This document shows, in pieces, positions 50,490-59,273 of a stretch of 64,000 bases of DNA. The first letter of the stretch is position 1; each line of letters begins with the position of its first letter. This DNA is from Marinobacter sp. 1-4A (GTDB lineage: Bacteria > Pseudomonadota > Gammaproteobacteria > Pseudomonadales > Oleiphilaceae). The stretch is taken from the NCBI RefSeq assembly GCF_016597725.1, contig NZ_VCGY01000011.1:59450-123449 (forward strand), read 5' to 3'. Below the pieces are notes generated by a model, which saw only the letters and a program-made list of their open reading frames with translations, was not told where the DNA came from and ran no database searches. The position numbers and the translations under genes are program-made.

Positions 50490-52355
50490 ATGACCAAGAA
50501 CCCTACTACCCGTCGCGCTCTGGCCAGTATATTTACGCTGACCCTACTGTTTGCTGGTTGTGCCAGTGTCGACTTGGATTCGCACGTTGCTCAAACACCC
50601 TCTCAAGCCCTCGAACTTGCAGCAAAAGAAAGCAACACTGAAATCGCCCAGCAATACTTATTGAAAGTCGCAAGCCGATTTCAGGATCGTGGCGAGCATC
50701 GCGCCGCCCGCACATTACTGCAGAGCACTCAACTGGCGCAACCCGCACCACCACTGGAAGCACAAAAGCAACTGCTCGCCATGGCGAGCGCTGTAGCGTT
50801 AGAAGATCACCAGTGGGCCAGCAGCATCGCTGCGAAACTAGCGCCAGACAACTTCACAAGTTACAACTCGGATCTCGTCAATAGGGCCGCCAATCTTCAG
50901 GCTGACACCTATGCTCTAATCGGTGACAGACTCTCTGCAGCCAGAACATTGATGCTGCTTTCTCAGACAGACGGCACTGTGAACCCACAGCAGGCTCACG
51001 ACCAAATCTGGGCATTCTTAAAGGCCGTCCCAAACCAGAAACTCTCAGCCGCAGGGGAAAAGTCTATTGGATTCGAGACCGAGGGCTGGCTTGAACTTGC
51101 CGCCAGCACTCGGGCTCTCGGACTCAGCATTGACGAACAAGGGCGCATAATACGTCGGTGGCAAACTAACTGGCCCGGACACCCAGCCGCACAAATACTG
51201 CCATCCGAGCTCCAACTCATTGCCAGCCTTGCGGAAAACCGGCCTGACAGAATCGCTCTCGCCCTACCACTACAAGGCCCTTTGGCCAGCGCAGGCAAGG
51301 CTATTCGTGACGGGTTTCTCGCAGCCTATTATCAAGATGATTCCGCAGACCGCAGCAAAACCGATATTCGCATCATAGACACATCTGGTCAGGCATTTGA
51401 CGAGCTATACAAAGAGCTCGCCGCAGAAGATGTCGATCTGATCATCGGGCCGCTTGAAAAAGAGGCTCTGGCAAGCCTCACTAAGATGAAAACGCTACCG
51501 GTTCCTGCTCTGGGCCTCAACTACCTACCGGAGAGCGATCGCGCGCCTGACGGCCTATACCAGTTCGGCCTTTCGGCGGAAGACGAGGCTCGACAAATTG
51601 CAGACCGGCTTTCAGAGCAAGATATTAATCAGGTCTTGGCATTGATTCCCCAAGGCGAATGGGGCGACCGCGTGGAGGCTGCACTCGCACAGCGCATGCA
51701 GGAAAGCGGAGCCGTCGCTCTGGATATTGAGCGCTTCTTCCGTGAAGATAACTTGCGCGCAGTCACCGCGGACTTGCTAGGCATTACCGTATCGCGGGAT
51801 CGGGCCATTCAAGTAGAGCGCACCATTGGCCTAAACGTAGAGTTCGAACCGCGTCGCCGCCAGGACGCCGAAGCTATCATCATGGTGGCCGAGCCAGCCA
51901 TTGCGCGCCAATTCAAGCCTCTGTTTGCCTATTATTTTGGAGGCGACCTGCCCGTGTACTCGCCTTCGATTATTTACGAAGGCACACCCGATGCAGGCAG
52001 AGATCGCGACCTCAATCAGGTGATATTCACCGATATCCCTTGGGTACTTAACGACAAGAACCCATTACGCAACGAGGCTAGCAGCGTTTTGCCGGGCACC
52101 CGTGGCCAACTCGGCAGACTGTTTGCCATGGGGGCTGATGCATGGAAATTGAGCAAACGCCTCCCTCTACTCAAACAAGTCCAGACCGCCTCGGTCGATG
52201 GACAAACCGGAGTGCTAACCATGACTCCAGCGGGTAGCATCCACCGACACCAGCTCTGGGCGCAGTTCCGTAATGGAACACCCAACCTATTGGCAGAGCC
52301 CGCCGTTCAGAGCGCCGAACCCGACGAGAGAAACCCTGAGGCACTAACAAACTAA
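50490..52355 (+). CDS. lpoA: Penicillin-binding protein activator LpoA
   Basis: LpoA is an outer-membrane lipoprotein that activates the bifunctional synthase PBP1A from outside. The 621-residue protein has a lipoprotein signal with lipobox LFAGC (Cys at about residue 24), an N-terminal TPR-like helical region (about 35-245) and a C-terminal periplasmic-binding-fold domain (about 255-590) beginning RIALALPLQGPLASAGKAIRDGF. It heads an operon with yraN and diaA. Its lipid attachment would need Lgt, also encoded in this window. Confidence 0.93.
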   Translation: MTKNPTTRRALASIFTLTLLFAGCASVDLDSHVAQTPSQALELAAKESNTEIAQQYLLKVASRFQDRGEHRAARTLLQSTQLAQPAPPLEAQKQLLAMASAVALEDHQWASSIAAKLAPDNFTSYNSDLVNRAANLQADTYALIGDRLSAARTLMLLSQTDGTVNPQQAHDQIWAFLKAVPNQKLSAAGEKSIGFETEGWLELAASTRALGLSIDEQGRIIRRWQTNWPGHPAAQILPSELQLIASLAENRPDRIALALPLQGPLASAGKAIRDGFLAAYYQDDSADRSKTDIRIIDTSGQAFDELYKELAAEDVDLIIGPLEKEALASLTKMKTLPVPALGLNYLPESDRAPDGLYQFGLSAEDEARQIADRLSEQDINQVLALIPQGEWGDRVEAALAQRMQESGAVALDIERFFREDNLRAVTADLLGITVSRDRAIQVERTIGLNVEFEPRRRQDAEAIIMVAEPAIARQFKPLFAYYFGGDLPVYSPSIIYEGTPDAGRDRDLNQVIFTDIPWVLNDKNPLRNEASSVLPGTRGQLGRLFAMGADAWKLSKRLPLLKQVQTASVDGQTGVLTMTPAGSIHRHQLWAQFRNGTPNLLAEPAVQSAEPDERNPEALTN

Positions 52356-52383
52356 TCATCACTTCAGGGAGGAATGCAGAGCC

Positions 52384-52752
52384 ATGGAAGGTCGCAAAGC
52401 CATAGGTACGCACTTTGAAGGTGTTGCCGCTAGATACCTCGAAGCTCAGGGCGTACAAATCCGAGAGCGCAACGTTTACAATCGCGGTGGTGAAATCGAT
52501 TTGATAGGGCTACATCACGACACCCTCGTTTTCTTTGAGGTGCGCTATCGCGGCAACGGTAGTCTTGTAGATCCGGCCAGCTCCATTTCCTACCCAAAGC
52601 GCCAGAGATTGCTAAAAGCGGCGTCTTTTTATTTACATCGACATCAGCTTTGGAATGCCATCAGCCGGATAGACGTTGTAGCGATCAGCCCCGGCACCGT
52701 TAAGAAATACCGGGTACAGTGGATTAAAAATGCAATTCAGGCGGATACATAG
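52384..52752 (+). CDS. yraN: YraN family protein (UPF0102, endonuclease-like fold)
   Basis: A 122-residue UPF0102 protein with the PD-(D/E)XK-like core: GGEIDLIGLHHDTLVFFEVRYR. The usual EVK is EVR here. Nuclease activity is predicted from the fold, but the cellular role is not established. It lies 28 bases after lpoA with GGGAGGA upstream, and six bases before the diaA-like start. Confidence 0.93.
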   Translation: MEGRKAIGTHFEGVAARYLEAQGVQIRERNVYNRGGEIDLIGLHHDTLVFFEVRYRGNGSLVDPASSISYPKRQRLLKAASFYLHRHQLWNAISRIDVVAISPGTVKKYRVQWIKNAIQADT

Positions 52753-52758
52753 ATTTTG

Positions 52759-53349
52759 ATGAACGACATGGGCAACCTGATAAACCAACTATTTGCGAGC
52801 CATATGGAGCACACTGCTCAGGCAGCCAGTACCGTTGGCCCGGCCATTGAGCAGGCGGCAGACGCCTTTGTGAACGCTCTTCTCAGTGACGGAAAAATCG
52901 TAACCTGCGCTAATGGTAACGCCAACGTTATAGCCCAATATTTTTGCACAGCATTCCTCAATCGTTTTGAGCAGGACCGGCCAGCTCTCCCCGCTATCAA
53001 TTTGGGAGCTGACGCCACTACCTACTCGGCCATCTGTCGTGACAACCGCTTTAACGACACCTTTTCGCGACAGGTCAAAGCCATAGGCAAACCCGGCGAC
53101 CTACTGTTTGTTATCGTGGATGATGGTCACAAAGCCAACCTTATTCAGGCCATTCAGGCCGCCCACGACCGCGAAATGAATGTGGTTGTGCTTAGCGCAC
53201 GGGAGAAATCTGACATCACGTCACTGATGCATGCAGAGGACCACGAAATCGCACTAAACGACCTTTCACCAACAGCGGCCACGCCATTGCTTATGGTTGT
53301 GGTCAATGCTCTGTGCTCACTGGTGGACAGCAAACTATTTGGGGGATAA
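52759..53349 (+). CDS. diaA: SIS-domain protein, DiaA/GmhA-like
   Basis: A 196-residue SIS-domain protein. The segment AQYFCTAFLNRFEQDRPALP and the end LCSLVDSKLFGG closely follow E. coli DiaA, which forms a tetramer that helps DnaA multimers assemble at oriC. The expected phosphosugar-binding GNG(T/G)SA loop reads GNANVIA, so isomerase activity is doubtful. Position after lpoA-yraN supports DiaA. The ATG at 52759 has only a weak ribosome-binding site; ATG 52768 is an alternative. A terminator follows directly. Confidence 0.86.
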   Translation: MNDMGNLINQLFASHMEHTAQAASTVGPAIEQAADAFVNALLSDGKIVTCANGNANVIAQYFCTAFLNRFEQDRPALPAINLGADATTYSAICRDNRFNDTFSRQVKAIGKPGDLLFVIVDDGHKANLIQAIQAAHDREMNVVVLSAREKSDITSLMHAEDHEIALNDLSPTAATPLLMVVVNALCSLVDSKLFGG

Positions 53350-53350
53350 A

Positions 53351-53377
53351 AAAAAGCTGGCGGATGCCAGCTTTTTT
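53351..53377. terminator. Bidirectional terminator between diaA and sspB
   Basis: An 11-bp stem (AAAAAGCTGGC with GCCAGCTTTTT) and a four-base GGAT loop, with A/T tracts on both sides, separate the convergent diaA and sspB genes. Confidence 0.92.
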
Positions 53378-53397
53378 CAACGGTTACTCACAAAACG

Positions 53398-53829
53398 TCA
53401 CTTCACAACTTTCAAGGTAGGCCTACCAGTAGGCCGTTCCTCTTGGGCACCATGCCCGGAACCTTCATGATCATTGGTCCCATCAGGATCCGGTGAGCCC
53501 GGCTCGCTACCAAAAACCATGCCCTCTCCATTTTCTTTAGCATAAATCGCCATGACGGCCTGCAACGGAATAAACACCTGCATAGGCACGCCACCGAAAC
53601 GAGCACTAAACTCCAGTGCGCTATTGCCAACAACGAGTCCACGCACGGCACCAGGGCTAATATTTAGCACGATTTGCCCATTCGCCACATGGGCCGTCGG
53701 CACCTGAACACCCTGAATACCCGCATCCACCACTATGTATGGCGTACAGTCGTTATCCAATATCCACTCATTGAATGCACGAACCAGATATGGGCGGCTG
53801 GATGTCATAGTGATCTTATTATCAGGCAC
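53398..53829 (-). CDS. sspB: ClpXP protease specificity-enhancing factor SspB
   Basis: SspB delivers ssrA-tagged proteins to ClpXP. The 143-residue protein has the folded N-terminal domain (about 7-112, with RPYLVRAFNEWILDN and the LVVGNSALEFSARFGG core), a flexible acidic/Gly linker and a short C-terminal basic tail RPTLKVVK, the ClpX-docking motif. It follows sspA in the conserved sspA-sspB operon. Confidence 0.96.
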   Translation of the reverse strand: MPDNKITMTSSRPYLVRAFNEWILDNDCTPYIVVDAGIQGVQVPTAHVANGQIVLNISPGAVRGLVVGNSALEFSARFGGVPMQVFIPLQAVMAIYAKENGEGMVFGSEPGSPDPDGTNDHEGSGHGAQEERPTGRPTLKVVK

Positions 53830-53867
53830 GACTCGCCTCCTATCCCCTAACGCGGAAATCCGTCAAA

Positions 53868-54497
53868 TTAGCTACGGATATCTTCTTCCAGATCGGAAAG
53901 GCTCGCCTTGAAACCCTCACGCTCAAAAATACTCTCCATATACTTCTGAAGAGGCTTGGCCTGCTTGTCATTCAGCTCAATACCAAGCGAAGGCAAACGC
54001 CAGAGAATGGGCGCAATCGAGCAATCCACAATCGTGAATTCCTCAGAAAGGAAAAATGGCATCTCACCGAAAAGCGGCGCTGTCGCTAGCAAGCTCTCGC
54101 GTAACTCTTTACGGGCAACTTCCGAAGCCTTGGCGTTTGGCTGGCTCAGAATTTGATCAACCAGACCACACCAGTCTTTCTGAATCCGATGGATCATCAG
54201 ACGGCTATTTGCGCGCGCAACTGGATAAACCGGCAGCAACGGCGGATGAGGGAAGCGCTCATCAAGGTATTCCATCATGATATTCGGCTCGTAGAGAACC
54301 AGATCACGATCTACCAAAGTGGGCAGGGCGTTATACGGATTCAAGTCAGCCAACTCTGCTGGCGGATTATCCGGGTCAACATTTACGACATCAACGGTAA
54401 CACCCTTCTCCGCCAACACAATGCGCACTCTGTGGCTATAGTGGCTGGTCGGATCCGAAAAAAATGTCATCGATGACCGCTTGGTCACAACGCCCAT
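53868..54497 (-). CDS. sspA: Stringent starvation protein A
   Basis: SspA is a glutathione-S-transferase-fold protein that binds RNA polymerase and modulates stationary-phase and stress transcription. In 209 residues it has the N-terminal thioredoxin-like domain ([22 protein letters not shown]; the catalytic Cys of true GSTs is absent) and the [10 protein letters not shown] loop implicated in polymerase contact. It lies upstream of sspB and downstream of petC beyond a terminator. Confidence 0.96.
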   Translation of the reverse strand: MGVVTKRSSMTFFSDPTSHYSHRVRIVLAEKGVTVDVVNVDPDNPPAELADLNPYNALPTLVDRDLVLYEPNIMMEYLDERFPHPPLLPVYPVARANSRLMIHRIQKDWCGLVDQILSQPNAKASEVARKELRESLLATAPLFGEMPFFLSEEFTIVDCSIAPILWRLPSLGIELNDKQAKPLQKYMESIFEREGFKASLSDLEEDIRS

Positions 54498-54543
54498 AAA
54501 ACTACCTCACGAGTAAACAAACCAAATTGGCCCCGAGAAACGC

Positions 54544-54578
54544 AAAAATTCCAGCGGGCCGTTTAATGCCCACTGGAA
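54544..54578 (-). terminator. Rho-independent terminator after petC
   Basis: On the minus strand TTCCAGTGGGC pairs with GCCCGCTGGAA (one wobble) around an eight-base loop and is followed by TTTTT. It ends the bc1 operon before sspA. Confidence 0.87.
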
Positions 54579-54606
54579 CTCCGGGAGCGGGATTATACCC
54601 TATTTA

Positions 54607-55362
54607 TCAGTGCACGTCCTTCCAGTACTCACGATTGAGCAGATAGGCAAATACAAAGAAAATAGCGACAAAAATCAATACAAAGATCCCGAGGCGCTCA
54701 CGCTCAACCTTGATTGGATCTGCCATGTATGACATGAAGTTAGTCAAGTCGTACATGGCGCGGTCAAACTCAGCGCCCGTCATGCTGCCTTCAGTAGCAT
54801 ACTCGGGGCACGCACTGCTGTTATTAATGTTGCCGCTCAGGGGCTCAACACTGGCCTTCTTGCCTATATTAGGCTCGACCGCGCACAGACCCTGAAGATC
54901 AACCAACACATGGGGCATACCTACCTTGTCGAACACCACATTGTTTACACCCAGAGGGCGTGAGTCATCTTTATAGAAGCCACGCAGGTATGAGTACACC
55001 CAAGACTCGCCACGAAGACGGCTTTCCAGCGTAAGATCCGGTGGCGGAGCGCCGAACCAATCCGCCGCCATGTCTTTATTCATGGAGTTCTTCATCAGCT
55101 CACCAATCTGGGCACCGGTGAAGATGAGATTTTCTTCAAAGAGATCAACGGGTATCTCAAGATCGTCAGCGACACGCTTGTAGCGAGCATATTCCATGGA
55201 GTGACACCCCATGCAATAGTTCGTGAACATAGCCGCACCACGTTGGAGCGAGGCTTTGTCTGTGTGATCCGTCTTGATATGGTCAAGCGGAACGCCCACA
55301 CCCGCCGCCAAACCGAGGGCTGGCAGGAATGCGATGAAAAGACCAAAAATCAGCTTTCTCAT
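54607..55362 (-). CDS. petC: Ubiquinol-cytochrome c reductase, cytochrome c1
   Basis: Cytochrome c1 passes electrons from the Rieske centre to cytochrome c on the periplasmic side. The 251-residue protein has a Sec signal peptide (about 1-20, ending LGLAA), the haem c motif CMGCH at 50-54 and a C-terminal membrane anchor (about 225-243). The ATG at 55362 was chosen because it starts the signal peptide and overlaps the petB stop as TAATG. No fused cytochrome b is present, unlike some alphaproteobacterial arrangements. Confidence 0.97.
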   Translation of the reverse strand: MRKLIFGLFIAFLPALGLAAGVGVPLDHIKTDHTDKASLQRGAAMFTNYCMGCHSMEYARYKRVADDLEIPVDLFEENLIFTGAQIGELMKNSMNKDMAADWFGAPPPDLTLESRLRGESWVYSYLRGFYKDDSRPLGVNNVVFDKVGMPHVLVDLQGLCAVEPNIGKKASVEPLSGNINNSSACPEYATEGSMTGAEFDRAMYDLTNFMSYMADPIKVERERLGIFVLIFVAIFFVFAYLLNREYWKDVH

Positions 55363-56594
55363 TATCCTGTCACCCTCTCTGGTACTGGTTTGGTTTTTTC
55401 CATGCGCGTGTAGAACGGCATGAGAATAAAGTACAGGAAGTAGACCACTGTCAGGACTTGCGCGACGGTAGTACGTCCTTCTGTGGCTGGCACAAGGCCG
55501 AGGTATCCGAGAACAACGAAGCTGATTGCAAACAGCGTCAGTGCAATCCGGCTCAGCCAGCCTTTGTAGCGGATGGAGCGAACAGGGCTTCTGTCCAACC
55601 AAGGCAGAACAAACAGGATCGCAATTGCGCCACCCATGACCACAACACCCCAGAACTTGGCAGGCAAACCGAAGAGATCAACCGTAACCGCACGCAACAT
55701 GGCGTAAAAGGGCGTGAAGTACCAGACAGGCGCAATATGCGCAGGCGTTTTCAACGCATTCGCCGGCTCAAAGTTTGGCTTCTCGATAAAGAGCCCGCCC
55801 ATTTCCGGGAAGAAGAACACCACAATAAAGAAGATAAAGAAGAACACAGCGACGCCCACAAGGTCGTGCACTGAGTAGTAGGGGTGGAACGGAATACCGT
55901 CTTTTGGAATGCCGTTTTCATCCTTGTTTTTCTTGATCTCGATGCCGTCCGGGTTGTTGGAACCAACTTCATGCAAAGCAAGAATGTGAAGGACAACCAA
56001 ACCCAACAAAACAATTGGAAGGGCAACTACGTGCAGCGCAAAGAAGCGATTCAGGGTAATACCGGAAATCAGGTAATCACCTCGGATCCACAACGACAGA
56101 TCTTCACCGATAACAGGGATAGCACCAAACAGGTTCACGATAACCTGAGCACCCCAGTATGACATCTGACCCCAAGGTAGCAGATAGCCCATGAAGGCTT
56201 CTGCCATCAGCACCAGATAGATCAGCATGCCGAACAGCCAGATCAGCTCACGGGGTTTCTGGTAGGAGCCATACATCAAGCCACGGAACATGTGGAGGTA
56301 AACCACAATAAAGAACGCGGAGGCACCTGTAGAGTGCAGGTAGCGCAAGAGCCAGCCCCATTGAACATCACGCATGATGTATTCAACGGAGGCGAACGCG
56401 CCCTCTCCCGTAGGATTGTAGCTCATAGTCAGCCAGATACCGGTTACCAACTGGTTTACCAGCACTAACATCGCCAGAGAACCGAAAAAATACCAGACGT
56501 TGAAGTTCTTCGGCGCGTAATACTTTGCCAGGTGCTTGTTCCAGGCATCAACAACTGGCAGACGCTCGTCTACCCAATTAAGTAGCTTCTGCAT
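55362..56594 (-). CDS. petB: Ubiquinol-cytochrome c reductase, cytochrome b
   Basis: The 410-residue cytochrome b holds both b haems and the quinol sites of the bc1 complex. Haem-ligand histidines lie in helices around YLHSTGASAFFIVVYLHMF and LHVVALPIVLLGLVVLHIL. The Qo-site PEW-type motif is represented within the C-terminal domain, and the protein has eight or more membrane helices. It shares one base with each neighbour (TAATG), so the three subunits are translated as a unit. Confidence 0.97.
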   Translation of the reverse strand: MQKLLNWVDERLPVVDAWNKHLAKYYAPKNFNVWYFFGSLAMLVLVNQLVTGIWLTMSYNPTGEGAFASVEYIMRDVQWGWLLRYLHSTGASAFFIVVYLHMFRGLMYGSYQKPRELIWLFGMLIYLVLMAEAFMGYLLPWGQMSYWGAQVIVNLFGAIPVIGEDLSLWIRGDYLISGITLNRFFALHVVALPIVLLGLVVLHILALHEVGSNNPDGIEIKKNKDENGIPKDGIPFHPYYSVHDLVGVAVFFFIFFIVVFFFPEMGGLFIEKPNFEPANALKTPAHIAPVWYFTPFYAMLRAVTVDLFGLPAKFWGVVVMGGAIAILFVLPWLDRSPVRSIRYKGWLSRIALTLFAISFVVLGYLGLVPATEGRTTVAQVLTVVYFLYFILMPFYTRMEKTKPVPERVTG

Positions 56595-57187
56595 TACGCT
56601 GCCTCCGGATCAAGACCAATCGTGAGAGTCGCATCATCGTCGTAGCGATAAGGCGGCACTTCCAGGTTCAGAGGAGCAGGTTGCGCCTTGTAGACCCTAC
56701 CAGCCATGTCGTAACGGGTACCGTGACAGGGGCAGAACAAACCACCCAACCACTCGTCACCCAGATCTGCCGGCGCCACTTCCGGACGATAGGACGGGAC
56801 ACAGCCGAGATGAGTACACAAGCCTACCAGAACAGCAAATTCGGGCTTAAGCGACCGCAGGATACCGTTAATGTACGTTGGCTGCTGCGGAGCTTCCGAC
56901 TGAGGGTCTTTCACCTTGTCGTTCAGCTTCTCTATATTGTCGACCATTTCGTCTGTACGACGGATAATCCAGACTGGCTTGCCCCGCCATTCAACGGTGA
57001 CCTGCTGGCCCGGTTCAATTTTACTGATATTGACGGTTACCGGCGCACCAGCTGCTTCCGCTTTGGCACTGGGATTCCAGGATGCCACGAAAGGAACTGC
57101 CGCACCGACGACGCCGACTCCACCGACCGCAGCCGTAGCACCGATCAGAAACCGGCGTCGACCTTGGCTCACGTCGCCATTATTCAT
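56594..57187 (-). CDS. petA: Ubiquinol-cytochrome c reductase, Rieske iron-sulfur subunit
   Basis: The 197-residue Rieske protein has a twin-arginine signal-anchor (QGRRRFLIGATAAVGG, residues 8-23) and both cluster motifs, CTHLGC and CPCHG, with the intervening YRPEV region typical of bc1 complexes. It leads the petABC operon. A TATATT -10-like element and a perfect 19-bp dyad at 57268-57301 lie about 80-115 bases upstream. Confidence 0.98.
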   Translation of the reverse strand: MNNGDVSQGRRRFLIGATAAVGGVGVVGAAVPFVASWNPSAKAEAAGAPVTVNISKIEPGQQVTVEWRGKPVWIIRRTDEMVDNIEKLNDKVKDPQSEAPQQPTYINGILRSLKPEFAVLVGLCTHLGCVPSYRPEVAPADLGDEWLGGLFCPCHGTRYDMAGRVYKAQPAPLNLEVPPYRYDDDATLTIGLDPEAA

Positions 57188-57267
57188 TATGGTTTTCTCC
57201 CATCAGGCGATGTCACAGCCCGCCGGAAGGCCGACAGTGTGCATCGAAAAGGACTTCACAATCCAAA

Positions 57268-57301
57268 AATATAAGCGCTCAAATGGTAATGAAATTACCA
57301 T
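57268..57301 (-). promoter_or_regulatory. petA promoter region with 19-bp perfect dyad
   Basis: A TATATT hexamer (57268-57273, minus strand) has no good -35, but a perfect inverted repeat ATGGTAAT-TTC-ATTACCAT (57283-57301) covers the -35 position. It is a good candidate operator for a dimeric regulator of petABC, which could be a repressor or an activator. Confidence 0.55.
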
Positions 57302-57378
57302 GTCCTTACAAGTCGGAAAGCCGCCACCAGAGCCAGTTCTCTGCTCCAGATCAATTTGACTACCATTGACCCTGAAAC

Positions 57379-57407
57379 AAAAAAACCCGACCAAATAGCC
57401 GGGTTTT
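57379..57407 (-). terminator. Rho-independent terminator after rpsI
   Basis: On the minus strand AAAACCCG pairs with CGGGTTTT around a ten-base loop, followed by a T run. It separates rpsI from the petA promoter. Confidence 0.82.
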
Positions 57408-57430
57408 CCTGAGATCTGCTCCAGCGGAAC

Positions 57431-57823
57431 TTAACGCTTGGAGTACTGAGGACGCTTACGCGCCTTACGCAGACCAACTTTCTTACGCTCAACTTCACGA
57501 GCATCGCGAGTTACATAACCCGCTTTACGCAACGCTGGACGCAGGGTTTCGTCGTAATCCATCAGAGCGCGGGTCAGGCCGTGGCGAATTGCACCTGCCT
57601 GACCACTGATACCACCACCTTTAACAGTGATGTTGATATCAAAGCGATCTGAAGACTCGGCAACAACCAGAGGCTGACGCACGATCATGCGCAAAGTCTC
57701 ACGACCGAAGAAGTCTTCGATAGTGCGACCGTTAATAGAAATATTACCGCTTCCCGGCTTGATAAACACCCGAGCCGTGGACGTTTTGCGGCGACCAGTA
57801 CCGTAATTTTGTGCTACAGACAT
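57431..57823 (-). CDS. rpsI: 30S ribosomal protein S9
   Basis: S9 of the small subunit, 130 residues, the same length as in E. coli. It starts with [19 protein letters not shown] and ends in the basic tail [12 protein letters not shown] that reaches the P-site tRNA. It follows rplM by 12 bases in the conserved rplM-rpsI operon. Confidence 0.99.
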   Translation of the reverse strand: MSVAQNYGTGRRKTSTARVFIKPGSGNISINGRTIEDFFGRETLRMIVRQPLVVAESSDRFDINITVKGGGISGQAGAIRHGLTRALMDYDETLRPALRKAGYVTRDAREVERKKVGLRKARKRPQYSKR

Positions 57824-57835
57824 ATCCGCCTTCCG

Positions 57836-58264
57836 TTAAATGTCGAGTTCTTTGGGCTGCTGGGCTGTATGAGGGTGCTCAGCGCCGGCATAGATTTTCA
57901 GCTTCTTGAACATGGCGCGACCAAGCGGGCCTTTCGGAAGCATGCCTTTGACAGACTTCTGAATTACTTGCTCAGGCGCTTTGTCGACCAACTTTTCGAA
58001 GCTGATAGACTTAATCCCACCCGGAAAGCCGGTATGACTGTAGTACATCTTGTCAGATGCCTTGTTGCCGGTAACCCGCACCTGGCCCGCATTGATAACA
58101 ACAATGTAATCGCCAGTGTCTACATGAGGGGTGTACTCAGGCTTATGCTTGCCCCGCAGACGACGGGCGATTTCGGTTGAAAGACGACCCAGCGTCTTGC
58201 CGGCTGCGTCTACAACGTACCAGTCACGTTTTACGGTTTCTGGTTTCGCACTCAGAGTCTTCAT
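57836..58264 (-). CDS. rplM: 50S ribosomal protein L13
   Basis: L13, an early-assembly protein of the large subunit, 142 residues as in E. coli. The start [20 protein letters not shown] and the [12 protein letters not shown] and [11 protein letters not shown] motifs are diagnostic. The ATG at 58264 is set by family alignment with GGCGGA upstream. A leader of about 145 bases with a dyad separates it from its promoter; in E. coli this operon is under translational autocontrol by L13. Confidence 0.99.
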   Translation of the reverse strand: MKTLSAKPETVKRDWYVVDAAGKTLGRLSTEIARRLRGKHKPEYTPHVDTGDYIVVINAGQVRVTGNKASDKMYYSHTGFPGGIKSISFEKLVDKAPEQVIQKSVKGMLPKGPLGRAMFKKLKIYAGAEHPHTAQQPKELDI

Positions 58265-58416
58265 TGATTCCGCCTTGAACGCTATAAAAAGAAACGTTAA
58301 AAACCGCCACCGGAAAGTGTAGTACACCCGGAGGAGGTTCTATACCTGTAATTTAGTTGGCAGTGACACTATTCGGGGCTGAGATAGTGACATCGCCTTG
58401 AAAAGCCAGGGCGCGA

Positions 58417-58445
58417 AGTATACTCGAACGAATATTGAAAACCAA
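58417..58445 (-). promoter_or_regulatory. Promoter of rplM-rpsI, followed by a structured leader
   Basis: TTGGTT and TATACT with a 17-base spacer on the minus strand. The leader that follows (about 58265-58410) contains a CACTAT/ATAGTG dyad (58367-58389, 11-base loop) and a seven-base direct repeat AGTGACA at 58362 and 58386 (plus-strand positions). Confidence 0.62.
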
Positions 58446-58476
58446 CCCTACACCGAATTGTTTTATTGTTAAGTCG

Positions 58477-59250
58477 TTACCATAGAGATTGGCCGTAAAG
58501 CTGCTCCGTGTTTTCAAACAATACGCCCGCCAACTGGTCAGGCGGCTCGTCCCTTATCTCACAGAGGCTATCAAGAATCCTGCGAAGATAAAGCGGCGAA
58601 TTGGAGCCTGCATCAATACCCTCCGGCGCCATGTCCGGCGCATCTGTTTCTAGCACAAGGGACTCTAGAGGTAAGCGTGCAATCGCATCACGGGTCTTGC
58701 TGGCGCGGGAGTGGGTGATGACACCACCTACGCCGATAAAGCACCCCTGATCAATCAACTTCTTGGCCTGTTGAAAACTACCAGAAAACCCGTGCAGCAA
58801 GGCTCGACCGCTCCAGTTCAGACGCCTTAATGTCGCATGAACCTCGTCGTGGGCCCTTACCGAGTGAATGACCAAAGCTAAGCCCAACTCAGACGCCAGC
58901 GAAATCTGGGCCTCAAACCAAGGATATTGATCATTCATGTTGCCGCGAAGGCGGTCCAGCCCGCACTCCCCCACCCCCACACAACGCTCTGGCATGGCCC
59001 GTAAAGTCTGGCTTAGACATTCGAGATCTTCAGCGGAATGCTCACTAACGAACCACGGGTGTATTCCAAGGCAGTAATAAAGACCAGAGTGCGCCAGAGC
59101 GGTATCTCGTACCCGCCCCCAGTCCGGGCGCTTGACACCGGGAATCACCAGCCCAACAAGGCCAACTTGCTTGGCGGCCTCAAGCTCACTGGCACGACAG
59201 CGATCGAACCGTGGAAAGTCAAAGTGACAGTGAGCATCCACCAATTTCAA
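58477..59250 (-). CDS. TatD family metal-dependent hydrolase (YjjV-like)
   Basis: A 257-residue TatD-type TIM-barrel hydrolase. Metal-binding residues are visible in DAHCHFDFPRFD at the start, GECGLDRLRG, LVIHSVRAHDE, HGFSGS and LETDAPDMAPEG. Family members are metal-dependent nucleases or deacylases. Its position just downstream of prfC is also seen in E. coli for YjjV, next to the prfC region, which favours the YjjV subfamily. Confidence 0.9.
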   Translation of the reverse strand: MKLVDAHCHFDFPRFDRCRASELEAAKQVGLVGLVIPGVKRPDWGRVRDTALAHSGLYYCLGIHPWFVSEHSAEDLECLSQTLRAMPERCVGVGECGLDRLRGNMNDQYPWFEAQISLASELGLALVIHSVRAHDEVHATLRRLNWSGRALLHGFSGSFQQAKKLIDQGCFIGVGGVITHSRASKTRDAIARLPLESLVLETDAPDMAPEGIDAGSNSPLYLRRILDSLCEIRDEPPDQLAGVLFENTEQLYGQSLW

Positions 59251-59273
59251 ACTGACCTCCGACCAATAAGAGA

